NCBI GenBank assembly: GCA_028288905.1
Contig: JAQGHJ010000608.1
Coordinates: 1 to 5,854, forward strand
Length of the DNA stretch: 5,854 bases
From: Phycisphaerales bacterium
GTDB taxonomy: Bacteria > Planctomycetota > Phycisphaerae > Tepidisphaerales > Tepidisphaeraceae
Direction: 5' to 3'
Below, piece by piece: positions 1 to 5,854 of this stretch; position 1 is the stretch's first letter; each line of letters opens with the position of its first letter. The notes under the pieces are model-generated. The model saw only the letters and a list, made by a program, of their open reading frames with translations. It was not told the origin of the DNA and did not search any database. The position numbers and the translations under genes are program-made.

Positions 1-2415
1 ATCGAGCCGCTGGATGTTCTGCCGCCACAGCAGCCGGTTCTCCGGGTCGACGGCCCGGGCGGCGGCGTTGTCGTCGCTCGCCTGCTGGTAGGTCGCCGAC
101 AGCAGGATGCGGCGGTGCAGCTTCTTCACCGACCAGCCGTCGTTCATGAACGACACGGCGAGGTAGTCCAGCAGTTCGGGGTGCGAAGGCGGGTCGGACC
201 GCATGCCGAAGTCGCTCGGCGTCGTCACGATGCCCTTGCCGAAGTGCCACGCCCACGCCCGGTTGACGAACACCCGGGCGGTCAGCGGGTTGTCCTTGCT
301 CGCGATCGCGTTCGCCAACTCCAGCCGGCCGGAGCCCTTCGTGAACGGCTTGCGGTCGGGGCCGGACAGGATCTCCAGGAACCGCCGGGGAGCGACGACG
401 CCCTGGTTGCCCGGGTTCCCGCGGACGAGCACGTTCGAGTCGTGGGGGTTCGGCACGTCGGCCAGCGCCATCGCCCGGGGCGGGGCGTCGGGGCTGGTGG
501 CCTGCCACTCGGCGACCTTGTTCTGGAGGTTGCGGAGCGCGTCGCGCTTGTCCCGCTTGAACAGCCGGGCTTGCTCCTCGCGCGGCACGGTCAGCGGCGA
601 CTCGGGCCCGCGGAGGACGAGCCGCAGGGCCTCCTCGTCGGCGCTCGGCAGCTTGTCGGCCTTGTCGAACTTGGCCAGCAGCTCGCCGTACCGGTCGGCG
701 ACCTCGCGGAGCGACTTCGGCGGGCTCTCAACGAACGCTGCGGCGACGAGCGGGTTCACCGGCCGCTTCGGGTCAAGCTTGGCGAGCGCCTCGGTGACGT
801 CGGCCGCTCGCTTCTCGAAGTCGCCCGACGGGAGGGCGGCGTACGCCCGCCAGGCGGCGAAGACACCGTCCTTCTGCTGGGCGGCCTTGCCGAGCGCCTG
901 CCGCCAGCGGGCGAGCAGGACGCCGGACAGGTCGTTGGCCGACTCGCCGGCCCGGTCCTTGCCGCCGGGCGGAACGATCGAGCCGTCCAAGTAGTCCGCC
1001 ACCCCCTTGGCCGTCCGGGCCGCGGCCAGCATCTCGCCGGCGTTCTTGGCGACGAAGTCGTCCGCCGCCGCCTGCCGTTTGGCCAGCTCGGCTTCGTACG
1101 CGGGCGTGCCCTTCGCCCCGCTCAGCAGCAGCGGCAAATCCTTCGGCTCGGTGCTGGAGGCGAAGATGCCGTGCAGGCTGTAGTAGTCCTTCGTCGGGAT
1201 CGGGTCGTACTTGTGGTCGTGGCAGCGGGCGCAGGCGACGGTCAGCGCCATCGTCCCGCGGGCGACGACGTCGATCCGGTCGTCGATGATGTCGTGGACG
1301 TTGTTCAGGAACCGCCGGCCGAGCGTCAGGAACCCCATCGCCGCCAGCGGGCGGTTGTCCCCCTTGAGGTCGTCGAGCTGGTCGGCAGCGATCTGCTCGA
1401 CCAGGAACCGGTCGTACGGCTTGTCGTCGTTGAACGCCCCGATCACGTAGTCGCGGTACGTGTACGCGTACGGGTACCGCCGCTCCTCCTGGAACACGTA
1501 CCCCTTCGTGTCGGCGTACCGGGCGACGTCGAGCCAGTGCCGGGCCCACCGCTCGCCGTACCGCCCGTCGGCCAGCAGCCGGTCGACCACCTTCGCGAAC
1601 GCGTCGGCCGACTTGTCGTCGACGAACGCCTGGACGTCCTCCGGCGTCGGCGGCAGCCCGATCAGGTCGAACGTGACCCGGCGAATGAGCGTGCGGCGGT
1701 CGGCCGGGGCGTTGGGGGTCAGCCCCTTGGCCTCGAGCTTGGCGAGGACGAACCGGTCGAGGTCCGTCGAAGCCCACCCCGCGGTTTTCACCGCCGGGAC
1801 GGGGGAAAGGGCCGGCCGCCCGAAGGCCCAGTGGGCCGTCGGGTCGGCGGCGGCTGCGTGCGAGGCGTCAGCCTTGGCGGCGGCGGGGTCGGCCCCGCCG
1901 GCGGGCGCCTGCCCGTTGCCGGCGTCGGCCTTCTCCTTCGGCTTGGCGAACTCTTTGGGCGCGGGCGCGCCCATCTTCACCCACTCCTCGAACTTCTTGA
2001 TCACCTCGGGCGGCAGCTTGCCGCCCTTGCCGTCCTTCTTGCTCTTGGGCGGCATGTTCATCGACTCGTCGTCCCCGGTGTACTCGTACCGGATCGACTT
2101 GACGACGCTGCTCTTGTCCGGGTCGCCCGGCACGACGCCGGCGTTGCCGCTGTCCCCGCCCTTGAGCAGCCCCTCGAGGTTGTCGGCGTAGAACTTGGCC
2201 TTGAGCTTCTTGTTCGCCTTGGCCTCGGCCGAGTGGCAGCCGTAGCAGCTCTCGACGAGCACGGGGCGGATGTTCTTCTCGAAGAACTCGATGCCTTCCT
2301 TCGTCGGCTCGGCGGGCTTGGCCGCGTCGGCCGCCCGGGCCGGCGGTGCCGCCACCGCCAAGCCGCCCAGCACGGCGACGGCTAACCCATTCATCCACGC
2401 GGTGAATCGTTTCAT
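1..2415 (-). CDS. PSCyt1–DUF1549–DUF1553 exported cytochrome-c-like protein (C-terminus cut by window edge)
   Basis: The frame is open without a stop from the ATG at 2415 down to base 1, giving 805 codons; the C-terminus lies outside the window. Residues 1-28 form a signal peptide (basic MKR start, hydrophobic stretch, A-R-A before A29), so the product is exported. A planctomycete cytochrome C domain (PSCyt1) follows, with the haem-type motif CYGCH at residues 57-61 and a MNMPP motif whose Met121 could be the axial ligand. A Lys/Ala/Pro/Gly-rich linker covers about 147-193. DUF1549 covers roughly 215-425 and ends in a second CxxCH-like motif, CARCHDHKYDP, at 395-405. A charged region of some 250 residues leads to DUF1553, starting near 677, with FVNRAWAWHFGKG around 716-726. 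Proteins of this family usually run about 900-1,100 residues, so some 100-250 are missing. The biochemical role of the family is not settled; it is often next to DUF1501 genes and linked by inference to redox chemistry or polysaccharide use. Haem binding here is inferred from motifs only. Confidence 0.95.
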   Translation of the reverse strand, partial: MKRFTAWMNGLAVAVLGGLAVAAPPARAADAAKPAEPTKEGIEFFEKNIRPVLVESCYGCHSAEAKANKKLKAKFYADNLEGLLKGGDSGNAGVVPGDPDKSSVVKSIRYEYTGDDESMNMPPKSKKDGKGGKLPPEVIKKFEEWVKMGAPAPKEFAKPKEKADAGNGQAPAGGADPAAAKADASHAAAADPTAHWAFGRPALSPVPAVKTAGWASTDLDRFVLAKLEAKGLTPNAPADRRTLIRRVTFDLIGLPPTPEDVQAFVDDKSADAFAKVVDRLLADGRYGERWARHWLDVARYADTKGYVFQEERRYPYAYTYRDYVIGAFNDDKPYDRFLVEQIAADQLDDLKGDNRPLAAMGFLTLGRRFLNNVHDIIDDRIDVVARGTMALTVACARCHDHKYDPIPTKDYYSLHGIFASSTEPKDLPLLLSGAKGTPAYEAELAKRQAAADDFVAKNAGEMLAAARTAKGVADYLDGSIVPPGGKDRAGESANDLSGVLLARWRQALGKAAQQKDGVFAAWRAYAALPSGDFEKRAADVTEALAKLDPKRPVNPLVAAAFVESPPKSLREVADRYGELLAKFDKADKLPSADEEALRLVLRGPESPLTVPREEQARLFKRDKRDALRNLQNKVAEWQATSPDAPPRAMALADVPNPHDSNVLVRGNPGNQGVVAPRRFLEILSGPDRKPFTKGSGRLELANAIASKDNPLTARVFVNRAWAWHFGKGIVTTPSDFGMRSDPPSHPELLDYLAVSFMNDGWSVKKLHRRILLSATYQQASDDNAAARAVDPENRLLWRQNIQRLD

Positions 2416-2423
2416 GCCGACCG

Positions 2424-2429
2424 CTCCTT
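2424..2429 (-). promoter_or_regulatory. Shine-Dalgarno site of the PSCyt1/DUF1549/DUF1553 gene
   Basis: On the minus strand the sequence reads AAGGAG, followed by 8 bases and then the ATG at 2415. This near-perfect site, together with the signal peptide directly after the ATG, fixes the start. It argues against the second ATG at codon 8, which would cut into the signal peptide. Confidence 0.8.
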
Positions 2430-2669
2430 CCGTTCCGTTGCCACCCACCCGAGCCGAGCGCACGCAGCCCTACATACCGCCGCGACCGGCCGGCGATGAA
2501 CGCATGGCCGTCCCGCGTGCCCGGAACCCTCTAGCCATCGGCAGACAAGAGACGATCCGTACAGCAGTTATAGGGCTCCGGGGGCCCTTCGGTTGGAAGT
2601 CAGGAAGATTTGCCGGCGGCCCGTCCGGAATGAGCTTCATCGGTCACGTCACGCGTCCGGCGACCTTCG
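2430..2669. other. Intergenic leader upstream of the cytochrome-like gene
   Basis: This stretch of about 240 bases lies between the prepilin-like frame and the PSCyt1 gene on the same strand, and should hold the latter's promoter unless the two are cotranscribed. On the minus strand a TATAAC hexamer (2572-2567) could be a -10 element, but I see no matching -35 at 16-18 bases. Directly upstream of it lies a short hairpin, 2573-2587, with six pairs including one G·U and a three-base loop. It could attenuate transcription from the prepilin-like frame but has no T-tract. I see no RNA gene or credible coding frame here. Confidence 0.3.
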
Positions 2670-2876
2670 TCATCGCAAAGTCTCAACGAGCTTACGGGCG
2701 GCGCTGAGGATGACCAGAAGCATGCTGCCCGCCACCACGATGATCCCGATCACCACGAGCGTTTCGGCGAGCGTGGTGGCCCGGCGGCGGACGCACTTGG
2801 CGAAGCGGTGAGAGGGGAAGGCGATCCGGCCGGCGGCCCCGGGGCAATCCGATCGACCGTCGGTGCCGTAGTGCAT
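2670..2876 (-). CDS. Small prepilin-like membrane protein (68 aa), possibly a truncated pseudopilin
   Basis: This 68-codon frame runs from the ATG at 2876 to a TGA at 2670-2672. Its first 32 residues are polar and basic, ending K-C-V-R-R-R. A33 could be position -1 of a prepilin peptidase site, followed by TTLAETLVVIGII. This puts Glu38 at the conserved +5 position, at the head of a helix of about 20 hydrophobic residues. The end, LSAARKLVETLR, resembles the start of the amphipathic helix in planctomycete DUF1559/pseudopilin proteins, but a stop comes where the globular domain should begin. About 85% of codons end in G or C, like the neighbouring genes, which supports real coding. The start is uncertain: only a weak GGCGGA precedes this ATG, the leader would be long, and the frame stays open upstream, with another ATG at 2975. 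The canonical Gly at -1 is replaced by Ala. It could be a minor pseudopilin, a one-helix membrane protein, or a remnant of a longer prepilin gene; I found no obvious pilin body downstream in any frame. Confidence 0.55.
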   Translation of the reverse strand: MHYGTDGRSDCPGAAGRIAFPSHRFAKCVRRRATTLAETLVVIGIIVVAGSMLLVILSAARKLVETLR

Positions 2877-3083
2877 GCCGGTAAGTGTCCGCCGGGCCGG
2901 ACGAACCCACGCGGTGGTGCAGTTGGACCGGGCCGGGAATCCACTCGGAGTTCTCGGTTTTACAACTGTTGCCATTTCCGGCGTTCCGTTTGGTCTAGCC
3001 GTGGCCGTACGTTTCACCCGTCGCACGGCCGAGTCCGGCCGGCCGGTCCGGGCCGGGGTGGGCGGCGGACCGAACGATTGGGC
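2877..3083. other. Divergent intergenic region upstream of the hydrolase
   Basis: This region of about 200 bases separates the prepilin-like frame (minus) from the hydrolase (plus) and should carry the hydrolase promoter. It contains the most A/T-rich patch nearby, about 2951-2997, next to a GGCCGG-rich stretch at 3035-3057 that is self-complementary. A possible plus-strand -35 is TTGCCA at 2969-2974, but the best -10-like hexamer (TCTAGC, 2994-2999) is poor and 19 bases away, so no promoter is called. The hydrolase frame stays open through most of the region, but neither a ribosome site nor a signal peptide supports starting there. Confidence 0.25.
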
Positions 3084-3090
3084 AAAGGAG
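3084..3090 (+). promoter_or_regulatory. Shine-Dalgarno site of the alpha/beta hydrolase gene
   Basis: AAAGGAG lies 8 bases before the ATG at 3099. It decides the start: the same frame is open 97 codons further upstream, to an ATG at 2808, but only the 3099 start has both a strong ribosome site and an immediate signal peptide. Confidence 0.85.
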
Positions 3091-3098
3091 CACGACGA

Positions 3099-4172
3099 AT
3101 GAATCGCATCGCAAAACTGGGGTCCTCGTTGGTCGCCTGTACGCTGGCCGCCGCCGCCGGGTGCAACTCGATGAGCAGCAAGCCGAACGCCGAGGACCCG
3201 ATGGCCATGGCGCCCGGGATGGCGTGGCGGGCCGAGCTGGCCCCGGACATGAAGGCCGTCATCGACGAACTCGGGATGATGAACCCGAAGCCGATCGAGT
3301 CCCTGGAGCCGGCCGAGGCCCGGAAGCAGCCGACGCCGGCCGACGCGGTGATGGCGCTCCTGAAGAAGCGCGGGATGAGCACCGAGCCGGAGAAGGTCGG
3401 GGCCGTGAAGGACATGCAGGTCCCCGGGGCGGCCGGACCGATTGCCGCCCGCGTGTACACCCCGTCCGGGGCCGGGCCGTTCCCGGTCGTCGTGTACATC
3501 CACGGCGGCGGGTGGGTGATCGCGACGATCGACACGTACGACTCGTCCGCCCGCGCCCTGTGCAACGCCGCCCGGGCCGTAGTCGTGTCGATCGAGTACC
3601 GCAAGGGCCCGGAGGCGAAGTTCCCGGCCGCCCACGCCGACGCGTACGCCGCGTTCGACTGGGCGACGAAGAACGCCGCGAGCATCAACGGCAACCCGAA
3701 CCACGTCGACGTGGCCGGCGAGAGCGCCGGCGGGAACATGGCGATCTCGGTCGCGATGATGGCCCGGGACAAGAACGCGGTGCAGCCGAAGCACGTGCTG
3801 GCCGTCTACCCGGTCGCCCAGCTCGGCGAACAGACGCCGTCGATCCAGCAGTACGCGTCGGCCAAGCCGCTGAACACGCCGATGCTCGCCTGGTTCAGCA
3901 AGTACTACACGAACGGCCCCGCGGACATGCAGAACCCGACGATCAACCTGCTCAAGGCGAACCTGCAGGGGCTCCCGCCGACGACGATCGTCGGGGCCCA
4001 GATCGACCCGCTGCAAAGCGAGGGCAAGATGCTGGCCGACAAGATGAAGGCGGCAGGCGTGGACGTCCGGTACAAGCTGTACAAGGGGGTGACCCACGAG
4101 TTCTTCGGCACCGGGGCCGTCGTCCCGGAGGCGAAGGAGGCCGTGATGTACGGGGCGGAAGGGCTGAAGTAA
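3099..4172 (+). CDS. Exported alpha/beta hydrolase (HSL/Aes-type esterase), probable lipoprotein
   Basis: This complete 357-residue protein belongs to the alpha/beta hydrolase fold-3 family (hormone-sensitive-lipase group), whose members hydrolyse carboxylic esters, usually of short or medium acyl chains. The oxyanion-hole motif HGGGW is at 135-139. The nucleophile elbow GESAGG (207-212) gives Ser209. Asp303 in GAQIDPL and His333 in GVTHEFF complete the triad, and EYRKGPEAKFPAAHAD (166-181) matches the family's conserved EYRLAPE-type segment. Residues about 45-100 form the usual N-terminal cap (ELAPDMKAVIDEL, then LEPAEAR). The elbow has Glu where most relatives have Asp (GDSAGG). Residues 1-22 are an export signal. 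Cys22 after A-A-G is a possible lipobox, though Ala at -3 is not ideal; Cys14 after L-V-A matches the consensus better but would give a very short signal. The protein is therefore probably periplasmic and membrane-anchored. It stands alone on its strand, with its own ribosome site and terminator. Substrate cannot be told from sequence. Confidence 0.93.
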   Translation: MNRIAKLGSSLVACTLAAAAGCNSMSSKPNAEDPMAMAPGMAWRAELAPDMKAVIDELGMMNPKPIESLEPAEARKQPTPADAVMALLKKRGMSTEPEKVGAVKDMQVPGAAGPIAARVYTPSGAGPFPVVVYIHGGGWVIATIDTYDSSARALCNAARAVVVSIEYRKGPEAKFPAAHADAYAAFDWATKNAASINGNPNHVDVAGESAGGNMAISVAMMARDKNAVQPKHVLAVYPVAQLGEQTPSIQQYASAKPLNTPMLAWFSKYYTNGPADMQNPTINLLKANLQGLPPTTIVGAQIDPLQSEGKMLADKMKAAGVDVRYKLYKGVTHEFFGTGAVVPEAKEAVMYGAEGLK

Positions 4173-4210
4173 CGGCCGTGACGGGTGCCGGGGGAACCGG
4201 GCAAAATAGC

Positions 4211-4255
4211 GGGCCGGTGGTGCCACGGAAGGGCACCGCCGGCCCACCTTTGTTT
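4211..4255 (+). terminator. Intrinsic terminator after the hydrolase, probably bidirectional
   Basis: A 14-bp inverted repeat with one G·U pair has its left arm at 4211-4224, a 7-base loop at 4225-4231 and its right arm at 4232-4245. The T-rich run CCTTTGTTT (4247-4255) follows on the plus strand. On the minus strand the same stem is followed by TATTTT (4208-4203), so it could also stop transcription arriving from the converging histidine kinase gene. It lies 38 bases after the hydrolase stop codon. Confidence 0.8.
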
Positions 4256-4406
4256 CCGCCCATGCTCGTCGCGGGCGCAGCGGCGTTTGGCCCCCCGGCC
4301 GTTCCTATAGGGCAATCTCAAAGCACGTTGACCGGTCGGACCGCTACGCTGCCACGGGTCGCGGTATGCCGGGCCCTGTGCAGGCGCGCCGGGTTGGCGC
4401 GTATTC
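4256..4406. other. Convergent intergenic spacer
   Basis: About 150 bases lie between the hairpin terminator and the end of the histidine kinase gene. The only structure I can support is a short perfect inverted repeat, CGCGCC (4385-4390) and GGCGCG (4396-4401) with a 5-base loop, lying 5 bases beyond the kinase stop codon. It lacks a T-tract on either strand, so it is at most a 3'-end hairpin of the kinase mRNA. I see no gene or RNA here. Confidence 0.35.
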
Positions 4407-5854
4407 CTAATCTGCTGCCCACCCGGGCGGGCGGCCCCCGGTCCGGCCGGCGAGGTTCGCGACCATTGTGATCAGCTCGGCCGGCTCGACCGGCTTCGGC
4501 ACGTGCGCCTGGAACCCGGCGTACACCGCCCGCACCCGGTCCTCGGTCCGGGCGTACGCCGTCAGGGCCAGCGCGGGCACGGCCCCTCCCCGGGCGGCCC
4601 CGAGCGCCCGTACCCGCCGGATCAGCCCGTACCCGTCCTCGACCGGCATCTCAATGTCGCTGACCAGCACGTCCGGCCGCTCGTCGGCGACCAGCGCGAG
4701 CGCCTCGGCCACGGACCCCGCCGTCATCACCAGGGCGCGGCAGCTCGCCAACACCCGCCGGACCAACTCTCGGGCGTCCGGCTCGTCGTCCACCACCAGC
4801 ACCCGGACCCCGGCCAGCACGTCGCACAGGTCCGGCCCGTCGGGCGAACCGTCGCCGCCCCGCCGGGGGTGGCGCCGGTTCCCGCCCGACAACTCGCCCT
4901 CGTGGACGACGGTCAGCGGCAGCTCCACCGTGAACGCCGCGCCGCGCCCGGTCCCGCCGCTCCCGACACGGACCGACCCGCCGTGCAGCTCGACGAGCTG
5001 TTTGACGATCGCCAGCCCGATGCCGAGCCCGCCGTGCCGGCGGGTGGTGCTGGCGTCCTGCTGGCGGAACCGCCCGAACACGTGCGGCAGGAACTCCGGG
5101 CTGATCCCCTCGCCGGTGTCGGCGACGACGACCTCGAGGTGGCTGTCGACCCGCTCCAGCCGCACCTGCACCCGCCCGCCGCGGGGCGTGAACTTCACGG
5201 CGTTGCTCAGCAGGTTCCAGAACTCCTGCTGGAGCCGGCCCGGGTCCCCGCGGACCGGGCCGGCGAGCGGGTCGAGCACGACCTGCAGCCGGACGCCCTT
5301 CGCCTCGGCCGCGGGCCGGACCGTGTCCGCCGCGGCCCGGACCGCCGCCGCCAGGTCGAGCCGCTGCACGTCCAGCCGGGCCTTGCCGCTGACGACGCGG
5401 GACAGGTCCAGCAGGTCCTCGATGATCTGGGCCTGGGCCCGGGCCTTCCGCTCGATCACGGCCAGCCCCTCGGCCACCCCGTCGGCGTCGGCGGGGCTTC
5501 GCCGGACGATCTGGCTCCACCCGAGGATCGCGTTCAGCGGGGTCCGCAGCTCGTGGCTGAGCGTGGCGAGGAACTCGTCCTTCATCCGGCTCGCCGCCTC
5601 GGCCTCGGACCGCGCCGCCTGCTCGCCGGCCAGGAGGCGGTCCCGCTCGGCCTCGGCCCGCTTCCGCGCCGACACGTCGCGGGAGACGCCCATGATGCCG
5701 GCCGGGTTGCCCGCCGCGTCCGTGATGCGGCGGGTCGTCGCCTCGATCCAGACCCGCGACCCGTCCTTGCGGGAGTCGAGCCACCCGCCGGTGAACTCCG
5801 CGTCGCCGGACGCGATCCGCCCGATCCACGCCGCGACCTCGGACCGGGACGGCT
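4407..5854 (-). CDS. Hybrid sensor histidine kinase (PAS–HisKA–HATPase_c–REC), N-terminus cut by window edge
   Basis: The frame is open from the right edge to a TAG at 4407-4409, giving 481 visible residues (numbered from 5852). An in-frame ATG at 5693 is internal: the residues before it are the end of a PAS domain with its PAC motif (WLDSRKDGSRVW about 24-35, then GIMGVSRDVSARKRAE about 52-67). A short helical linker leads to HisKA, with phospho-acceptor His100 in SHELRTP. HATPase_c follows, with N-box Asn217 (LLSNAVKF), G1 motif DTGEG (245-249) and GGLGIGL near 274-280. A Gly/Arg/Asp-rich linker of some 30 residues joins a C-terminal receiver domain with acidic pair 355-356, phospho-acceptor Asp399 (SDIEMP), Thr431 and Lys453 (PKPVEP). 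All key catalytic residues are present. The kinase should autophosphorylate and pass phosphate to its own receiver, then presumably to a separate histidine phosphotransfer protein or regulator; no DNA-binding output is present. No membrane segment is visible, so location and signal depend on the missing N-terminus. No partner regulator lies in the window. Confidence 0.95.
   Translation of the reverse strand, partial: PSRSEVAAWIGRIASGDAEFTGGWLDSRKDGSRVWIEATTRRITDAAGNPAGIMGVSRDVSARKRAEAERDRLLAGEQAARSEAEAASRMKDEFLATLSHELRTPLNAILGWSQIVRRSPADADGVAEGLAVIERKARAQAQIIEDLLDLSRVVSGKARLDVQRLDLAAAVRAAADTVRPAAEAKGVRLQVVLDPLAGPVRGDPGRLQQEFWNLLSNAVKFTPRGGRVQVRLERVDSHLEVVVADTGEGISPEFLPHVFGRFRQQDASTTRRHGGLGIGLAIVKQLVELHGGSVRVGSGGTGRGAAFTVELPLTVVHEGELSGGNRRHPRRGGDGSPDGPDLCDVLAGVRVLVVDDEPDARELVRRVLASCRALVMTAGSVAEALALVADERPDVLVSDIEMPVEDGYGLIRRVRALGAARGGAVPALALTAYARTEDRVRAVYAGFQAHVPKPVEPAELITMVANLAGRTGGRPPGWAAD

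Noticed and set aside
115..2385. A 756-codon open frame on the plus strand, the longest closed frame in the window.
   Set aside because: It lies antisense to the PSCyt1/DUF1549/DUF1553 gene, whose domains are unmistakable. Its product is dominated by Arg, Val, Gly, Leu and Pro with no recognisable motif, the usual shadow of a GC-rich gene.
2567..2598. A possible minus-strand promoter with TATAAC as -10 for the cytochrome-like gene.
   Set aside because: No -35-like hexamer lies at 16-18 bases. The closest, TTCCAA, is about 20 bases away, and planctomycete promoter consensus is not well enough defined to call it.
2808..3098. A 97-codon in-frame N-terminal extension of the hydrolase.
   Set aside because: It has no Shine-Dalgarno site or recognisable domain and would bury the signal peptide. 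The ATG at 3099 has AAAGGAG at ideal spacing.
3014..3772. A 252-codon minus-strand frame opposite the hydrolase, with some hydrophobic stretches.
   Set aside because: It is the antisense of conserved hydrolase codons including HGGGW and GESAGG. It has no ribosome site or family signature.
2877..4247. Upstream extension of the prepilin-like frame on the minus strand, to a total of 525 codons.
   Set aside because: Most of it is antisense to the hydrolase and is Arg/Gly/Pro-rich without motifs. Only the last 68 codons, with the prepilin helix, are credible.
2569..4313. The octamer TATAGGGC occurs in two intergenic regions (2569-2576 and 4306-4313).
   Set aside because: The surrounding bases do not match, one copy lies between converging genes, and two copies of an 8-mer are too few to claim a shared element.
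4385..4401. A 6-bp perfect hairpin just after the histidine kinase stop, considered as its terminator.
   Set aside because: No T-tract follows on the minus strand. The larger hairpin at 4211-4245 is a better candidate.
1..5854. Search for CRISPR arrays, tRNA genes, insertion sequences and attachment sites.
   Set aside because: I saw no regularly spaced direct repeats, no tRNA cloverleaf signature such as a GGTTCRANYCC T-arm in context, no transposase-like protein and no terminal inverted repeats.

Overview
The window is very GC-rich with strong G/C third-position bias. It looks like a chromosomal segment of a planctomycete, most likely of the Gemmata type (Gemmataceae). The main marker is a PSCyt1–DUF1549–DUF1553 protein, an architecture known mainly from Planctomycetes and Verrucomicrobia. 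A small reading frame with a planctomycete-style prepilin N-terminus fits this. The placement is inferred from protein families; no rRNA or other phylogenetic marker is present.

Layout. (1) Positions 1-2415, minus strand: a large exported cytochrome-c-like PSCyt1/DUF1549/DUF1553 protein. It is complete at its start (clear Shine-Dalgarno and signal peptide) and cut at its C-terminus by the left edge. (2) Positions 2670-2876, minus strand: a 68-codon reading frame with an archetypal class III/prepilin helix but no pilin body. (3) Positions 3099-4172, plus strand: a complete alpha/beta hydrolase of the hormone-sensitive-lipase/Aes type with an export signal and probable lipid anchor. A strong hairpin terminator at 4211-4255 follows it and probably works in both directions. 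(4) Positions 4407-5854, minus strand: the C-terminal 481 residues of a hybrid sensor histidine kinase (end of PAS/PAC – HisKA – HATPase_c – receiver), whose N-terminus lies beyond the right edge.

The genes do not form an obvious pathway. The hydrolase is transcribed away from the prepilin-like frame and the cytochrome-like gene, and towards the histidine kinase. Three of the four products carry or probably carry export or membrane signals. There is no mobile element, CRISPR array, tRNA or rRNA in the window. The longest open frames on the opposite strands, including one of 756 codons on the plus strand over the cytochrome-like gene, are shadows caused by high GC content. I see no convincing novel multi-gene system. 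The least ordinary item is the orphan prepilin-like mini-gene.
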